A DNA stretch of 64,000 bases from Kitasatospora purpeofusca. GTDB taxonomy: Bacteria; Actinomycetota; Actinomycetes; Streptomycetales; Streptomycetaceae. Shown here one piece after another: positions 21,989 to 35,113 of this stretch (its first letter is position 1; each line of letters starts with the position of its first letter). The position numbers were made by a program, and so were the translations under genes. A model generated the notes under the pieces. The model ran no database searches and was not told where the DNA came from. It was given only the letters and a program-made list of their open reading frames with translations. Where the stretch lies: NCBI RefSeq assembly GCF_000718025.1, contig NZ_JODS01000032.1:1-64000 (forward strand), given 5' to 3'.

Positions 21989-24741
21989 CCCGGCCCGACG
22001 ACGCACCCAGTACCCCCACGCCCGCACCCGTACCCGCCGGAGAACCCGCCCCCGCCCCGCACCCCGTCCTCCCCCTGACCGAGGGCTCCCTCGTCCTCCT
22101 CGTCGGTACCAGCGCCGCAGGCAAGTCGACCTTCGCCCGCCGCCACTTCCGCCCCACCGAGGTGGTCTCCTCCGACACCTGCCGCGCCCTGGTGGGCGAC
22201 GACGAGAACGACCAGTCCGTCACCGCGGACGCCTTCGAGCTGCTGCACTTCCTGGTCGGCAAGCGCCTGGCGGCCGGCCGGCTGACCGTCGTGGACGCCA
22301 CCAATGTGCAGGCGGACGCCCGCAAGCAGCTGCTCGCCGTCGCCCGGGAGCACGACGCGCGGGCGGAGGCGATCGTGCTCGACGTCCCGCCGGGCGTGTG
22401 CGCCGAGCGCAACCGCACCCGTCCGGACCGTGAGCTCCCGGCGTTCGTGATCCCGCGCCAGCACCGGGACCTGCGCGCCTCCCTCCCCGGCCTGGCCAAG
22501 GAGGGCTTCCGCCGGGTGCATGTGCTGCGCGGGGCGGCCGAGGTGACGGCCGCCGAGGTGGTGCTGGAGCGCCGGCGCGCCGATCTGCGCCATCTGACCG
22601 GCCCGTTCGACCTGGTCGGCGATGTGCACGGGTGCCGGTCCGAACTGGAGACGCTGCTGGACCGGCTCGGCTACCGGCTGGTGCGGGACGCGGCGGGCCG
22701 CCCGGTGGACGCGGTGCCGCCGGCGGGGCGGACGGCGGTGTTCGTCGGCGACCTGGTCGACCGGGGTCCGGACACCCCGGGCGTGCTGCGCCTGGTGATG
22801 GGCATGGTGGCGGCGGGTCACGCGCTCTGCGTGTCGGGCAACCACGAGCTGAAGGTGGCCCGCGCCCTGGACGGCGACCGGGTGACCCTCTCCTACGGGC
22901 TGCGGGAGTCGATGGAGCAGCTGGGGGCGGAGCCGGCGGATTTCCGGGCCGAGGTGCGGGAGTTCGTGCGGGGCCTGGCCGACCACTACCTGCTGGACGG
23001 CGGCGCCCTGGTGGTCTGCCACGCGGGGTTGCCGGAGCGGTACCACGGCCGTTCCTCGGGGCGGGTGCGTTCGCACGCGCTGTACGGCGGCACCACGGGG
23101 GAGACGGACGACTACGGTCTGCCGGTGCGTCAGGCCTGGGCCGAGGAGTACCGGGGGCGGCCGCTGGTGGTCTACGGGCACACGCCGCTGCCGGTGGCGA
23201 GTTTCCTGCACAACACGGTGTGCCTGGACACCGGTTGCGTCTTCGGCGGCGCGCTGACGGCGTTGCGGTACCCGGAGCGCGAGCTGGTGCGGGTGGAGGC
23301 GGAGCGCCGGTGGTACGAGCCGGTCCGGCCGCTGCTGAGCGGCGCGCCGGGCGGCCGGGAGGGGCGTCCGCTGGACGTGGCGGACGTGGCGGGCCCGCGC
23401 ACGGTGGAGACGGCGCTGCACGGGACGGTGGCGGTGCGGCCGGAGAACGCCGCCGCGGCGCTGGAGACGGTGGGGCGGGCCGCGGTCGATCCCCGGCTGC
23501 TGGTGTACCTGCCGCCGTCGGTGCCGCCGGTGGCGGCCGGGCGCCGGCCGGGTTTCGCGGAGCATCCGGACGAGGCGTTCGCCGGGTACCGGGCGGACGG
23601 GGTCGGGCGGGTGCTGTGCGCGGAACTGTTGCCGGGGCCGCGCGCGGTGGTGCTGGTGGCGCGGGACGACGCGGCGCTGGCGCGGCGGTTCGGTCCGGCG
23701 GGTCCGGGGGCGGTCTGGTCGCGGACCGGCGGGGCGCTGTTCGGGCCGGCGCAGGAGGCGGAGCTGCTGGCCCGGCTGCGGGCGGCGGCGGAACGGTCGG
23801 GGCTGTTCGAGGAGCTGGGGAGCGGCTGGCTGCTGCTGGACGCCGCCCTGACGGGGCAACCCGCAGCTGCCGCCGCCGTCGGCCAGGGCCTCGCGGTGTC
23901 CCCGTCGGCGTCCTGGCAGGACCGGAACGCGGCGGTGCTGGCCTCGGCGGGGGCGCTGCTGCCGCCGGTGCTGGCCGCGTTGGAACGGGCCGAGGCCCGG
24001 GGGTTGGATGTCGCCGGGCTGCTGGAACGGCAGCGCGGCCGGGCGGCGGACCTGCGGGACTTCGCCGCTGCGCACCGGCGGGCCGCGGCGCCGGGGCGTG
24101 CGCTGCTCGCTCCGTTCCGGTTGCTGGCCGCCGAGGGGGTGAATCTCGCGACCGGCCCCGAGCACGAGCACGTGGCCCGGATCGACCGCCTGGTCGACGC
24201 CGACCGGCCGACCCCGGCCGACCGGACGACCCCGACCGACCGGACGACCCCGACCGACGGCACGGCGCCCGCCGACGGCACCACCCCCGCCGACGGCACC
24301 GCCCCGGCTTCCGTCCTCCACCGCACGGCCCGCCGCTGGGTGGACACCGCGGACGAGGCGTCCACGGCCGCCGCCGTCGCCTGGTGGGAGGAGCTGACGG
24401 CGGCTGGCGGCGCGGGCATCGTGGTCCGTCCGCCGGTGTCGCCGACGCGGGCGGCGCCGGGGGAGGGCCGCCCGGGCGGGCTGGTGCAGCCGGCGGTGCA
24501 GGTCAGGGGTCGCGAGTGGCTGAGGCTGCTCCACGGCCAGGACCGCCAGGACCGCCCGGAGCACCCGGCCCGGCCGTCCGGCGGCGTGCTCGGTCTGCGG
24601 CGCTCGCTGGCGCTGCGCGAGTACGCCCTGGGGCTGGAGGCCCTGGACCGGCTGGCCGCCGGGGAGCCGCTGTGGCGGGTGCACCAGGCGGTGTTCGCGG
24701 TCCTCGCCCTGGAGTCCGACCCGGCGGACCCGCGACCGTGA
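21985..24741 (+). CDS. Pnkp-like polynucleotide kinase-phosphatase with defective ligase domain
   Basis: Bacterial Pnkp repairs cut RNA with three domains. Kinase: Walker A GTSAAGKSTF (residues 41-50) and TRPDRELP region, intact. Metallophosphatase: DVHGCRSELETLL, GDLVDRGPD, SGNHELKVARAL, VVCHAGLPERY and YGHTPLP, all intact. Ligase: the fold is recognisable (DPRLLVYLPPSVPPV at the start, SLALREYALGLEALDRLAAG and LWRVHQAVFAVLALES at the end). The motif that should read EEKHMGSRA is AELLPGPRA, so the adenylated lysine is Leu548; motif V GMVVKP is GIVVRP (Arg815). A repetitive Asp-Arg-Thr-Pro insert sits between them. ATG 21985 has a perfect AAGGAGG and overlaps the Hen1-like stop. 918 aa against about 850-870 in the family. 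Kinase and phosphatase probably work; the ligase should not. Confidence 0.9.
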   Translation: MTRPDDAPSTPTPAPVPAGEPAPAPHPVLPLTEGSLVLLVGTSAAGKSTFARRHFRPTEVVSSDTCRALVGDDENDQSVTADAFELLHFLVGKRLAAGRLTVVDATNVQADARKQLLAVAREHDARAEAIVLDVPPGVCAERNRTRPDRELPAFVIPRQHRDLRASLPGLAKEGFRRVHVLRGAAEVTAAEVVLERRRADLRHLTGPFDLVGDVHGCRSELETLLDRLGYRLVRDAAGRPVDAVPPAGRTAVFVGDLVDRGPDTPGVLRLVMGMVAAGHALCVSGNHELKVARALDGDRVTLSYGLRESMEQLGAEPADFRAEVREFVRGLADHYLLDGGALVVCHAGLPERYHGRSSGRVRSHALYGGTTGETDDYGLPVRQAWAEEYRGRPLVVYGHTPLPVASFLHNTVCLDTGCVFGGALTALRYPERELVRVEAERRWYEPVRPLLSGAPGGREGRPLDVADVAGPRTVETALHGTVAVRPENAAAALETVGRAAVDPRLLVYLPPSVPPVAAGRRPGFAEHPDEAFAGYRADGVGRVLCAELLPGPRAVVLVARDDAALARRFGPAGPGAVWSRTGGALFGPAQEAELLARLRAAAERSGLFEELGSGWLLLDAALTGQPAAAAAVGQGLAVSPSASWQDRNAAVLASAGALLPPVLAALERAEARGLDVAGLLERQRGRAADLRDFAAAHRRAAAPGRALLAPFRLLAAEGVNLATGPEHEHVARIDRLVDADRPTPADRTTPTDRTTPTDGTAPADGTTPADGTAPASVLHRTARRWVDTADEASTAAAVAWWEELTAAGGAGIVVRPPVSPTRAAPGEGRPGGLVQPAVQVRGREWLRLLHGQDRQDRPEHPARPSGGVLGLRRSLALREYALGLEALDRLAAGEPLWRVHQAVFAVLALESDPADPRP
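24199..24310. repeat. In-frame low-complexity repeat within the Pnkp ligase domain
   Basis: Roughly 18-base units built from GACCGGACGACCCC and GACGGCACCGCCCC, encoding repeated Asp-(Arg/Gly)-Thr-(Thr/Ala)-Pro blocks. It interrupts the loop between LVDADRP and the WVDTADEAS helix of the ligase domain. Homologues have a short loop there. Confidence 0.85.
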
Positions 24742-24801
24742 GCGGGAAGCGGGCGGGCAGCGGGCAGGCAGGCGTCGGGTGGCCGGCCGGCAGGGGTATC
24801 A

Positions 24802-24832
24802 GTGCATACAAATTCTGAGCATCGTATAGACT
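24802..24832 (+). promoter_or_regulatory. Promoter and possible ARG box of argF
   Basis: TAGACT at 24827-24832 is a canonical streptomycete -10, with TGCATA at 24803-24808 as -35 and an 18-base spacer. The stretch TGCATACAAATTCTGAGCAT between them is AT-rich and roughly dyadic, as expected for an ArgR site overlapping the promoter. The promoter call is fair; the ARG box is a guess. Confidence 0.5.
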
Positions 24833-24886
24833 TGCCGCTTTCCACTCGCCCGCCCGTCACCGTCACCGTCATCACAGGAGCCCGGC

Positions 24887-25888
24887 ATGGCGTACAACCT
24901 CCGGAACAGACACTTCCTCAAGGAGCTCGACTTCACCCCCCAGGAGTTCCGCTTCCTGGTGGACCTCGCCGCCACCCTCAAGGCGGCGAAGTACGCGGGG
25001 ACCGAGCAGCCCCGGCTGCGCGGCAAGAACATCGCGCTGATCTTCGAGAAGACCTCCACCCGGACCCGCTGCGCCTTCGAGGTGGCCGCGCACGACCAGG
25101 GCGCCACCACCACCTACCTGGACCCGGCCGGTTCGCAGATCGGGCACAAGGAGTCGATCAAGGACACCGCCCGGGTGCTCGGCCGGATGTTCGACGGCAT
25201 CGAGTACCGGGGGCACGGGCAGGCGATCGTCGAGGAGCTGGCCGCGCACGCGGGGGTGCCGGTCTGGAACGGCCTCACCGACGAGTGGCACCCCACCCAG
25301 ATGCTGGCCGACGTGCTCACGGTCACCGAGCACACCGCCAAGCCGCTCACCGAGGTGACGCTCGCCTACCTCGGCGACGCCCGTTCCAACATGGGCAACT
25401 CGCTGCTGGTGACCGGCGCGCTGCTCGGCATGGACATCCGCATCGTCGCGCCGCGCGCGCTGTGGCCGGACGAGGAGGTGCGCAAGGCCGCGGAGTCGCT
25501 GGCCGGGGACACCGGGGCCCGGATCACCCTCACCGAGGACGTCGCCGAGGGTGTCGCGGGCGCCGACTTCCTCTACACCGACGTGTGGGTGTCGATGGGT
25601 GAGCCCAAGGAGGTCTGGGCCGAGCGGATCGCGCTGCTCGGGCCGTACCAGGTGTCGATGGACACGGTGCGGGCGACCGGCAATCCGCAGGTGAAGTTCC
25701 TGCACTGCCTGCCGGCCTTCCACGACCTGGGCACGGTGCTCGGCCGGCAGCTGTTCGAGGAGACCGGCATGGCCGAACTGGAGTGCACCGACGAACTGTT
25801 CGAGTCGGCGCACTCCGTGGTCTTCGACCAGGCCGAGAACCGGCTGCACACCATCAAGGCCGTCCTCGTCGCGACCCTCGGCAGCTGA
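24887..25888 (+). CDS. argF: Ornithine carbamoyltransferase
   Basis: Carbamoyl phosphate plus ornithine gives citrulline, arginine pathway, cytoplasm. 333 aa. Carbamoyl-phosphate motif EKTSTRTRCAFEVAA (STRTR), then GHGQAIVEELA, the HPTQ motif in EWHPTQMLADVLTV, ornithine motif DVWVSMGEP (SMG) and the catalytic FLHCLPAFHD (HCLP). Length and the sequence RNRHFLKELDFTPQEFRFLV match the longer ArcB/ArgF class. In Streptomyces this is the anabolic enzyme; no arcA or arcC is nearby, so I name it argF. ATG 24887 has AGGAG eight bases upstream. It is probably monocistronic, with an own promoter and a candidate ArgR site. Confidence 0.93.
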   Translation: MAYNLRNRHFLKELDFTPQEFRFLVDLAATLKAAKYAGTEQPRLRGKNIALIFEKTSTRTRCAFEVAAHDQGATTTYLDPAGSQIGHKESIKDTARVLGRMFDGIEYRGHGQAIVEELAAHAGVPVWNGLTDEWHPTQMLADVLTVTEHTAKPLTEVTLAYLGDARSNMGNSLLVTGALLGMDIRIVAPRALWPDEEVRKAAESLAGDTGARITLTEDVAEGVAGADFLYTDVWVSMGEPKEVWAERIALLGPYQVSMDTVRATGNPQVKFLHCLPAFHDLGTVLGRQLFEETGMAELECTDELFESAHSVVFDQAENRLHTIKAVLVATLGS

Positions 25889-25920
25889 GGCTGCCCCCGG
25901 ACGGCCGAGGGCCCGTCCCG

Positions 25921-26472
25921 CTACAGTCCCTCGCCGTCCAGCCCCTCCAGGTTGACGCAGGCGGCCCGCTCGGCGGCGGCGTGCGCGCCGGTCGGGGTGC
26001 CCGCGTGCAGGACCAGGGAGCGGGCCTCGCCCGGCCGGGGCCGCCAGGCCACCGAGGTGGCGGCGGTGCCCTCGCCCCGCTCGTCGGTGTGCAGGGCGAG
26101 CCGCAGTTCGTTGCGGTCGTTGGCGTAGGCGGGGTCGGTGGACGGGCTGACCGGGTCCACCGCGTCCTGGTAGTGCGGGCCGGACGCGGCCGGATCGGCC
26201 CCGCAGAGCCCGGTGTGCAGGTGCACCGGGAACTCGTGGTCGGCGGCGACCCCGGACACGCTCATGGTCAGGATCGTGCGGCCGGGCACCGAGCGGTCGA
26301 CGATCACCCGTACGTGCGAGCCGAACGGCACCAGGTCCGGCGCGTGGCTGATCGCGGTCGGCGGCAGGAAGGCGGTGGCCGGGTCGAAGTCGGCCTCGGT
26401 GACCGAGACCGGCGAGGCGGCGGGGGCCAGCAGGGCGAGCGGGAGCAGGGCGGCGGCGAGCGGAGCGGGCAT
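25921..26472 (-). CDS. Secreted Cu/Zn superoxide dismutase-like protein
   Basis: A 183-aa protein with an N-terminal hydrophobic signal (MPAPLAAALLPLALLAPAAS) but no clear basic residues before it. The SOD-like core has HEFPVHLHTGLCGADP (HxH copper-type ligands), GPHYQDAVDP, and a late VLHAG. Cys in LCG and in AACVNL could form the usual disulfide. Not all copper and zinc ligands can be assigned, so enzymatic activity is unsure; many streptomycetes carry such SOD-family secreted proteins. ATG 26472 has GAGG upstream on the minus strand. It is convergent with argF and 32 bases from its stop. Confidence 0.8.
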   Translation of the reverse strand: MPAPLAAALLPLALLAPAASPVSVTEADFDPATAFLPPTAISHAPDLVPFGSHVRVIVDRSVPGRTILTMSVSGVAADHEFPVHLHTGLCGADPAASGPHYQDAVDPVSPSTDPAYANDRNELRLALHTDERGEGTAATSVAWRPRPGEARSLVLHAGTPTGAHAAAERAACVNLEGLDGEGL

Positions 26473-26630
26473 CGGCGGACCTCTTCGGGTGGGGGCGCGC
26501 GCACCCTGGTCGGGGCGCGGCGGACCTGACACCCCGTTCAACGGTCCGCGGGCACCCCGGACACGCCCGCCCGCCCCACCTGCCTCCGGCCGACCCGCCT
26601 GACCCACCCGTCCCGCGCGAGCAGCCCGCG

Positions 26631-27038
26631 TCAGCCGCCGGACCGGCCGATGCCCCGGATCTCGCACCGGGGCCCGCTGGCCCGCATCAGTCGCAGGTCG
26701 GCCGTCACCAGTGGCGCGCCGACCAGCTCCGCCACCGCCACGTACGCGGCGTCGTCCGGGGTGAGGTTGTCCTTGAGTTCCCAGATCCGCCCGAGCAGCG
26801 GCTCGACCGGGACCTTGCGGATCGCCAGCCCGGGCAGTTCGGCGGCGAGCTCGCCGACCCGTGCGGCGTCGAGTTCGCGGGCCAGGTAGAGGCCGCGCAG
26901 GGACTGCATCACCTCGATGACGATGTGCTCGGGCGCGACCCACTCCCCGTCCGCGGCCAGTTCGGCGCGGGCGGCGGTGCCCCGCTCGCCCTCGTCGGCC
27001 AGTGCGAGCACCAGCGCGGACGCGTCCACCACGATCAT
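26631..27038 (-). CDS. PIN-domain (VapC-type) ribonuclease
   Basis: A 135-aa PIN protein: MIVVDASALVLALAD (first acidic residue), EHIVIEVMQSLRGLYL, then LTPDDAAYVAVAELVGAPLV (paired acidic residues) and TADLRLMRASG. This is the VapC toxin fold, a Mg2+-dependent endoribonuclease. ATG 27038 starts at strand 1; the ribosome site is poor. A longer frame from 27080 would add an Arg-rich leader. No VapB-like antitoxin is evident upstream: the frame that ends there with an ATGA overlap has only a short non-DNA-binding-looking C-terminus. It is either orphan, or its partner is degenerate. Confidence 0.83.
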   Translation of the reverse strand: MIVVDASALVLALADEGERGTAARAELAADGEWVAPEHIVIEVMQSLRGLYLARELDAARVGELAAELPGLAIRKVPVEPLLGRIWELKDNLTPDDAAYVAVAELVGAPLVTADLRLMRASGPRCEIRGIGRSGG

Positions 27039-27282
27039 CGGTCGGCCCCCGGCCCGTTCGGCTTGTCGGTCTCCGGCCACGCTACCGGGGCGTTCGGGGC
27101 GGGCGCGGTACGGGCCCGCGGCGGGTCACGGCGGCGGTCACCGGTGCTCCCGGCGGCAGCCGCGGCACCGGTCCGCAGGCCGCCGGATCCGTGGTACCCG
27201 GGGGCGCGTGGCGCGCGCCCGGGAGGAGGGGGCAGGCTGGACGTGGTGCCGACGTGGCGGACGCGGCGCCATGCACTATGGT
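27039..27282. other. Intergenic region between vapC-like gene and the acnA control sites
   Basis: About 240 bases without a gene I can support. A minus-strand frame (27035-27331) overlaps the PIN gene start but is Pro/Arg/Gly-rich and has no antitoxin features. The right part runs into the operators of acnA. Confidence 0.5.
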
Positions 27283-27302
27283 TTATCTCGACATCGAGAT
27301 AA
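27283..27302. promoter_or_regulatory. MarR-type palindromic operator 1 upstream of acnA
   Basis: TTATCTCGACATCGAGATAA: two perfect 9-base arms around CA. The shape and AT-rich arms suit a MarR-family dimer. S. coelicolor TamR, a MarR protein reading citrate, isocitrate and aconitate, is reported to control acnA; assignment to TamR is inference. Confidence 0.7.
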
Positions 27303-27317
27303 CTCCGCCTTAAGATA

Positions 27318-27335
27318 TATCTCGACATCAAGATA
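27318..27335. promoter_or_regulatory. MarR-type palindromic operator 2 upstream of acnA
   Basis: TATCTCGACATCAAGATA, the same palindrome with one arm mismatch, 34 bases downstream of operator 1 start to start. Two copies on nearly the same helix face suggest cooperative binding. Confidence 0.68.
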
Positions 27336-27367
27336 CTTGCCGAGAGGCGCTCACCGGCGGTGCGGGC

Positions 27368-27397
27368 AAGGTAAGCCTAAGTAAGGCTGACCTTACC
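27368..27397. promoter_or_regulatory. Iron box (DmdR/DtxR/IdeR type), two overlapping inverted sites
   Basis: TAAGTAAGGCTGACCTTAC (27378-27396) matches the DtxR-family core TTAGGCTCACCTAA at 11 of 14 positions. On the other strand 27368-27386 gives TTAGGCTTACCTTG, also 11 of 14. Overlapping inverted iron boxes are typical for DmdR1/IdeR. They sit about 50-75 bases before the acnA GTG. Confidence 0.65.
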
Positions 27398-27443
27398 ACC
27401 GTGGCGGCCGGATACCGCACGAAGCACCTAGAAGGAGTCAGTC

Positions 27444-30092
<2,649 letters not shown>

Positions 30093-30121
30093 CCACCCGG
30101 CAGCACCCGCACGGCCTGAGA

Positions 30122-30153
30122 GGGGCCGGACCGCGTTCGCGCGGCCCGGCCCC
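30122..30153 (+). terminator. Terminator of acnA
   Basis: Imperfect hairpin GGGGCCGG-A-CCGCG, TTCG loop, CGCGG-C-CCGGCCCC, then TTT. It lies 30 bases past the acnA stop. Confidence 0.75.
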
Positions 30154-30252
30154 TTTCGCGTGCCGCCCTCTCGCGTGTGTCGCCTTCCGGCGGGCCGCCC
30201 TTTTTGCATGCTGCACCGTCCGGATCCGTCCCCTTGTGCGGCCCGGGCGCAA

Positions 30253-30287
30253 TGGACTAAACCTCTTTGTCATTCTGGTCCAGACCA
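30253..30287 (+). promoter_or_regulatory. DasR-like operators (chitinase direct repeats)
   Basis: TGGTCCAGACCA (30276-30287) is a full match to the DasR response element core TGGTCTAGACCA apart from one base. TGGACTAAACCT (30253-30264) is a weaker copy in the same direction, 23 bases before. Paired 12-bp direct repeats are a known feature of Streptomyces chitinase promoters, controlled by DasR and GlcNAc/chitooligosaccharides. Confidence 0.75.
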
Positions 30288-31519
30288 TTTGACGACGCCT
30301 CAGAGGACAGGTCAGGTATGCCCACACGTGCCTCCGCCATGCTCGCCGCCGCCACCGTCGCCGCACTGCTGACCACCACCACCGCCACCGCGACCGCCGC
30401 CGAGGCCCTCCACGGCCCGAGGCTGGAGGGCCAGCGGGTCGGCTACTTCACCCAGTGGGGCGCGGACAGCTCCGCGAAGCGCGTCCAGGAGACGGGGCAG
30501 GCCGGCCGACTCACCGTGATCAACTACGCCTTCGGCAACGTCTCCGCCGACGGCACCTGCTTCGAGACCAACGACGCCGGCCAGGGCGACGCCCACAACG
30601 ACTACCAGCGGGCGTTCTCCGCCGCCGACTCGGTGGACGGCGTGGCCGACGCCCCCGGCCAGCGGCTCAAGGGCCACTTCAACCAGCTGCGCAAGCTGAA
30701 GGCGAAGAACCCCCGGCTCAGGACCGTGATCTCGCTGGGCGGCTGGAGCTGGTCCAAGTACTTCTCGGACGCCGCCGCCACCGACGAGGCCCGCAGGAAG
30801 TTCGTCTCCTCCTGCCTCGACCTCTACCTCAAGGGCGACCTGCCGCGGCTCGCCGGCTCCCCGGAGGGCGGCCCCGGCGCGGCCGCCGGGGTCTTCGACG
30901 GCATCGACCTCGACTGGGAGTACCCGGGCGGCGGCGGTGACGCGGGCAACGTGGTCCGCCCCGAGGACGGGCACAACTTCACCCTGCTGGTGGCCGAGTT
31001 CCGACGGCAGCTGGACGCCCTGGGCGGCCGCAAGGGCAAGCACTACCTGCTGACCGCCGCCGTCGCCGCCAACGAGACAGTCGCCGACCGGCTGGAGCTG
31101 CCCGAGGTCGCGGAGTCGGTCGACTGGCTCAACCTCATGACCTACGACCTGCACGGCCCCTGGGAGGGCAAGGGCCCGGCCAACCACCAGGCCAACCTCT
31201 ACGCCGACCCGACCGACCCCGACGCCCGGCAGCGCAGCGCCGACAAGGCCGTCGTCCACTACGGCGAGCGCGGCCTGCCCTCGCGGCAGACCGTCCTCGG
31301 CGCGCCGTTCTACGGCCACGGCTGGACCGGTGTGCCGGCCGGGAACCGGGGCGGCCTCTACCAGAAGGCCACCGGCACGGCGCCGGACCTCTCCTACAAG
31401 GAGATCAACGCGTTGCCCGGCCGCACCTACGTGGACCGCGACCACGGCGCGTCCTGGAGGTACGACGGCACCACCTTCTACAGCTTCGACTCGGCCGAGG
31501 TGCTCACCGAGAAGGCCCG

Positions 31520-34102
<2,583 letters not shown>

Positions 34103-34371
34103 GGCGGTACTCCTTTGTCCGGCTCGCACGGTGGTGCGGTCTTCGCTGGTGCACTGGTGCGGCGCTCTGTGACGCTGCGGGGGCATCCTTTCACGCCCCC
34201 CGCGCCGGTACCATTGCACAACTCGTCGGGGCGGGCCGGAATCAGCGGCCGGGTCCGGGTGTTGGGGGGTGACGGGGCGGTCGCGCGGGTTCGCGCGGCC
34301 CCGGCCCCCCGACCGCTTTCCTGCCGCGTCTCCCCGGACGACGCCCGGACGACCCTCGAAGGACGACAGCC

Positions 34372-35031
34372 GTGACGACTGCCGCTGATTCCGCCGCCGC
34401 TTCCACCGCCACCGAGCGCAGGACCGCCGACTTCTGGTTCGACCCGGCCTGTCCGTGGGCGTGGATGAGCTCCCGCTGGCTGATCGAGGTCCAGCAACTC
34501 CGTCCGGTGGACGTGAAGTGGCACGTCATGAGCCTGTCGGTGCTGAACGAGCACCGCGACCTGCCGGCGAACTACCGCGAGCTGCTGGACAACGCCTGGG
34601 GCGCGGTGCGGGTGTGCATCGCCGCGGCGGAGAAGCACGGCGAGGAGGTGCTGGGCCGGTTGTACACCGAGCTGGGCACCCGCTTCCACAACCAGGGCCT
34701 GCCGCAGAACCGGGAGACGATCGAGGCGGCGCTGGCCGCGGCCGGTCTGCCGGTGGAGCTGGCGGACGCGGCCGGTACCGATGCCTTCGACGAGGCCCTG
34801 CGGTTCTCGCACAAGGAGGGCATCACCCTGGTCGGCGAGGACGTCGGCACCCCGGTGATCGCGGTCGAGGGCGCGGACGGCGGCCGGGTCGCGTTCTTCG
34901 GCCCGGTGGTGACCCCGACCCCGCGCGGCGAGGACGCGGCCCGGCTGTGGGACGGCACGCTGCTGGTGGCCTCCACCCCGGGCTTCTACGAGCTCAAGCG
35001 GACCCGCACGGCGAGCCCGTCCTTCGAGTAG
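34372..35031 (+). CDS. DsbA-family, mycothiol-dependent nitroreductase (Rv2466c-like)
   Basis: A 219-aa thioredoxin-fold protein of the DsbA type. The N-terminus shows ADFWFDPACPWAWMSSRWLI, where Cys-Pro-Trp-Ala replaces the Cys-Pro-Trp-Cys of M. tuberculosis Rv2466c. Other conserved parts are VKWHVMSLSVLNE, AAEKHGEEVLGRLY, FHNQGLPQNRETIEAAL and a cis-Pro region EDVGTPVIAVEG. Rv2466c is an oxidoreductase that uses mycothiol; the single Cys suggests a monothiol mechanism. It has no signal peptide and is cytoplasmic. GTG 34372 has GAAGGA upstream. It is divergent from pepN and ends at a long palindrome. Confidence 0.88.
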   Translation: MTTAADSAAASTATERRTADFWFDPACPWAWMSSRWLIEVQQLRPVDVKWHVMSLSVLNEHRDLPANYRELLDNAWGAVRVCIAAAEKHGEEVLGRLYTELGTRFHNQGLPQNRETIEAALAAAGLPVELADAAGTDAFDEALRFSHKEGITLVGEDVGTPVIAVEGADGGRVAFFGPVVTPTPRGEDAARLWDGTLLVASTPGFYELKRTRTASPSFE

Positions 35032-35052
35032 CCGCCCGCCGCGGGCAGCGGC

Positions 35053-35100
35053 ACATGCGGGAGGGCCCGGTACCAGCTGGTACCGGGCCCTCCCGCATGT
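35053..35100. terminator. 48-bp perfect palindrome, bidirectional terminator
   Basis: Bases 35053-35076 are the exact reverse complement of 35077-35100 with no spacer. It lies between the convergent DsbA-like gene and the permease gene, 13 bases from the permease stop. Confidence 0.9.
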
Positions 35101-35113
35101 CGTGTCCGGCCCG

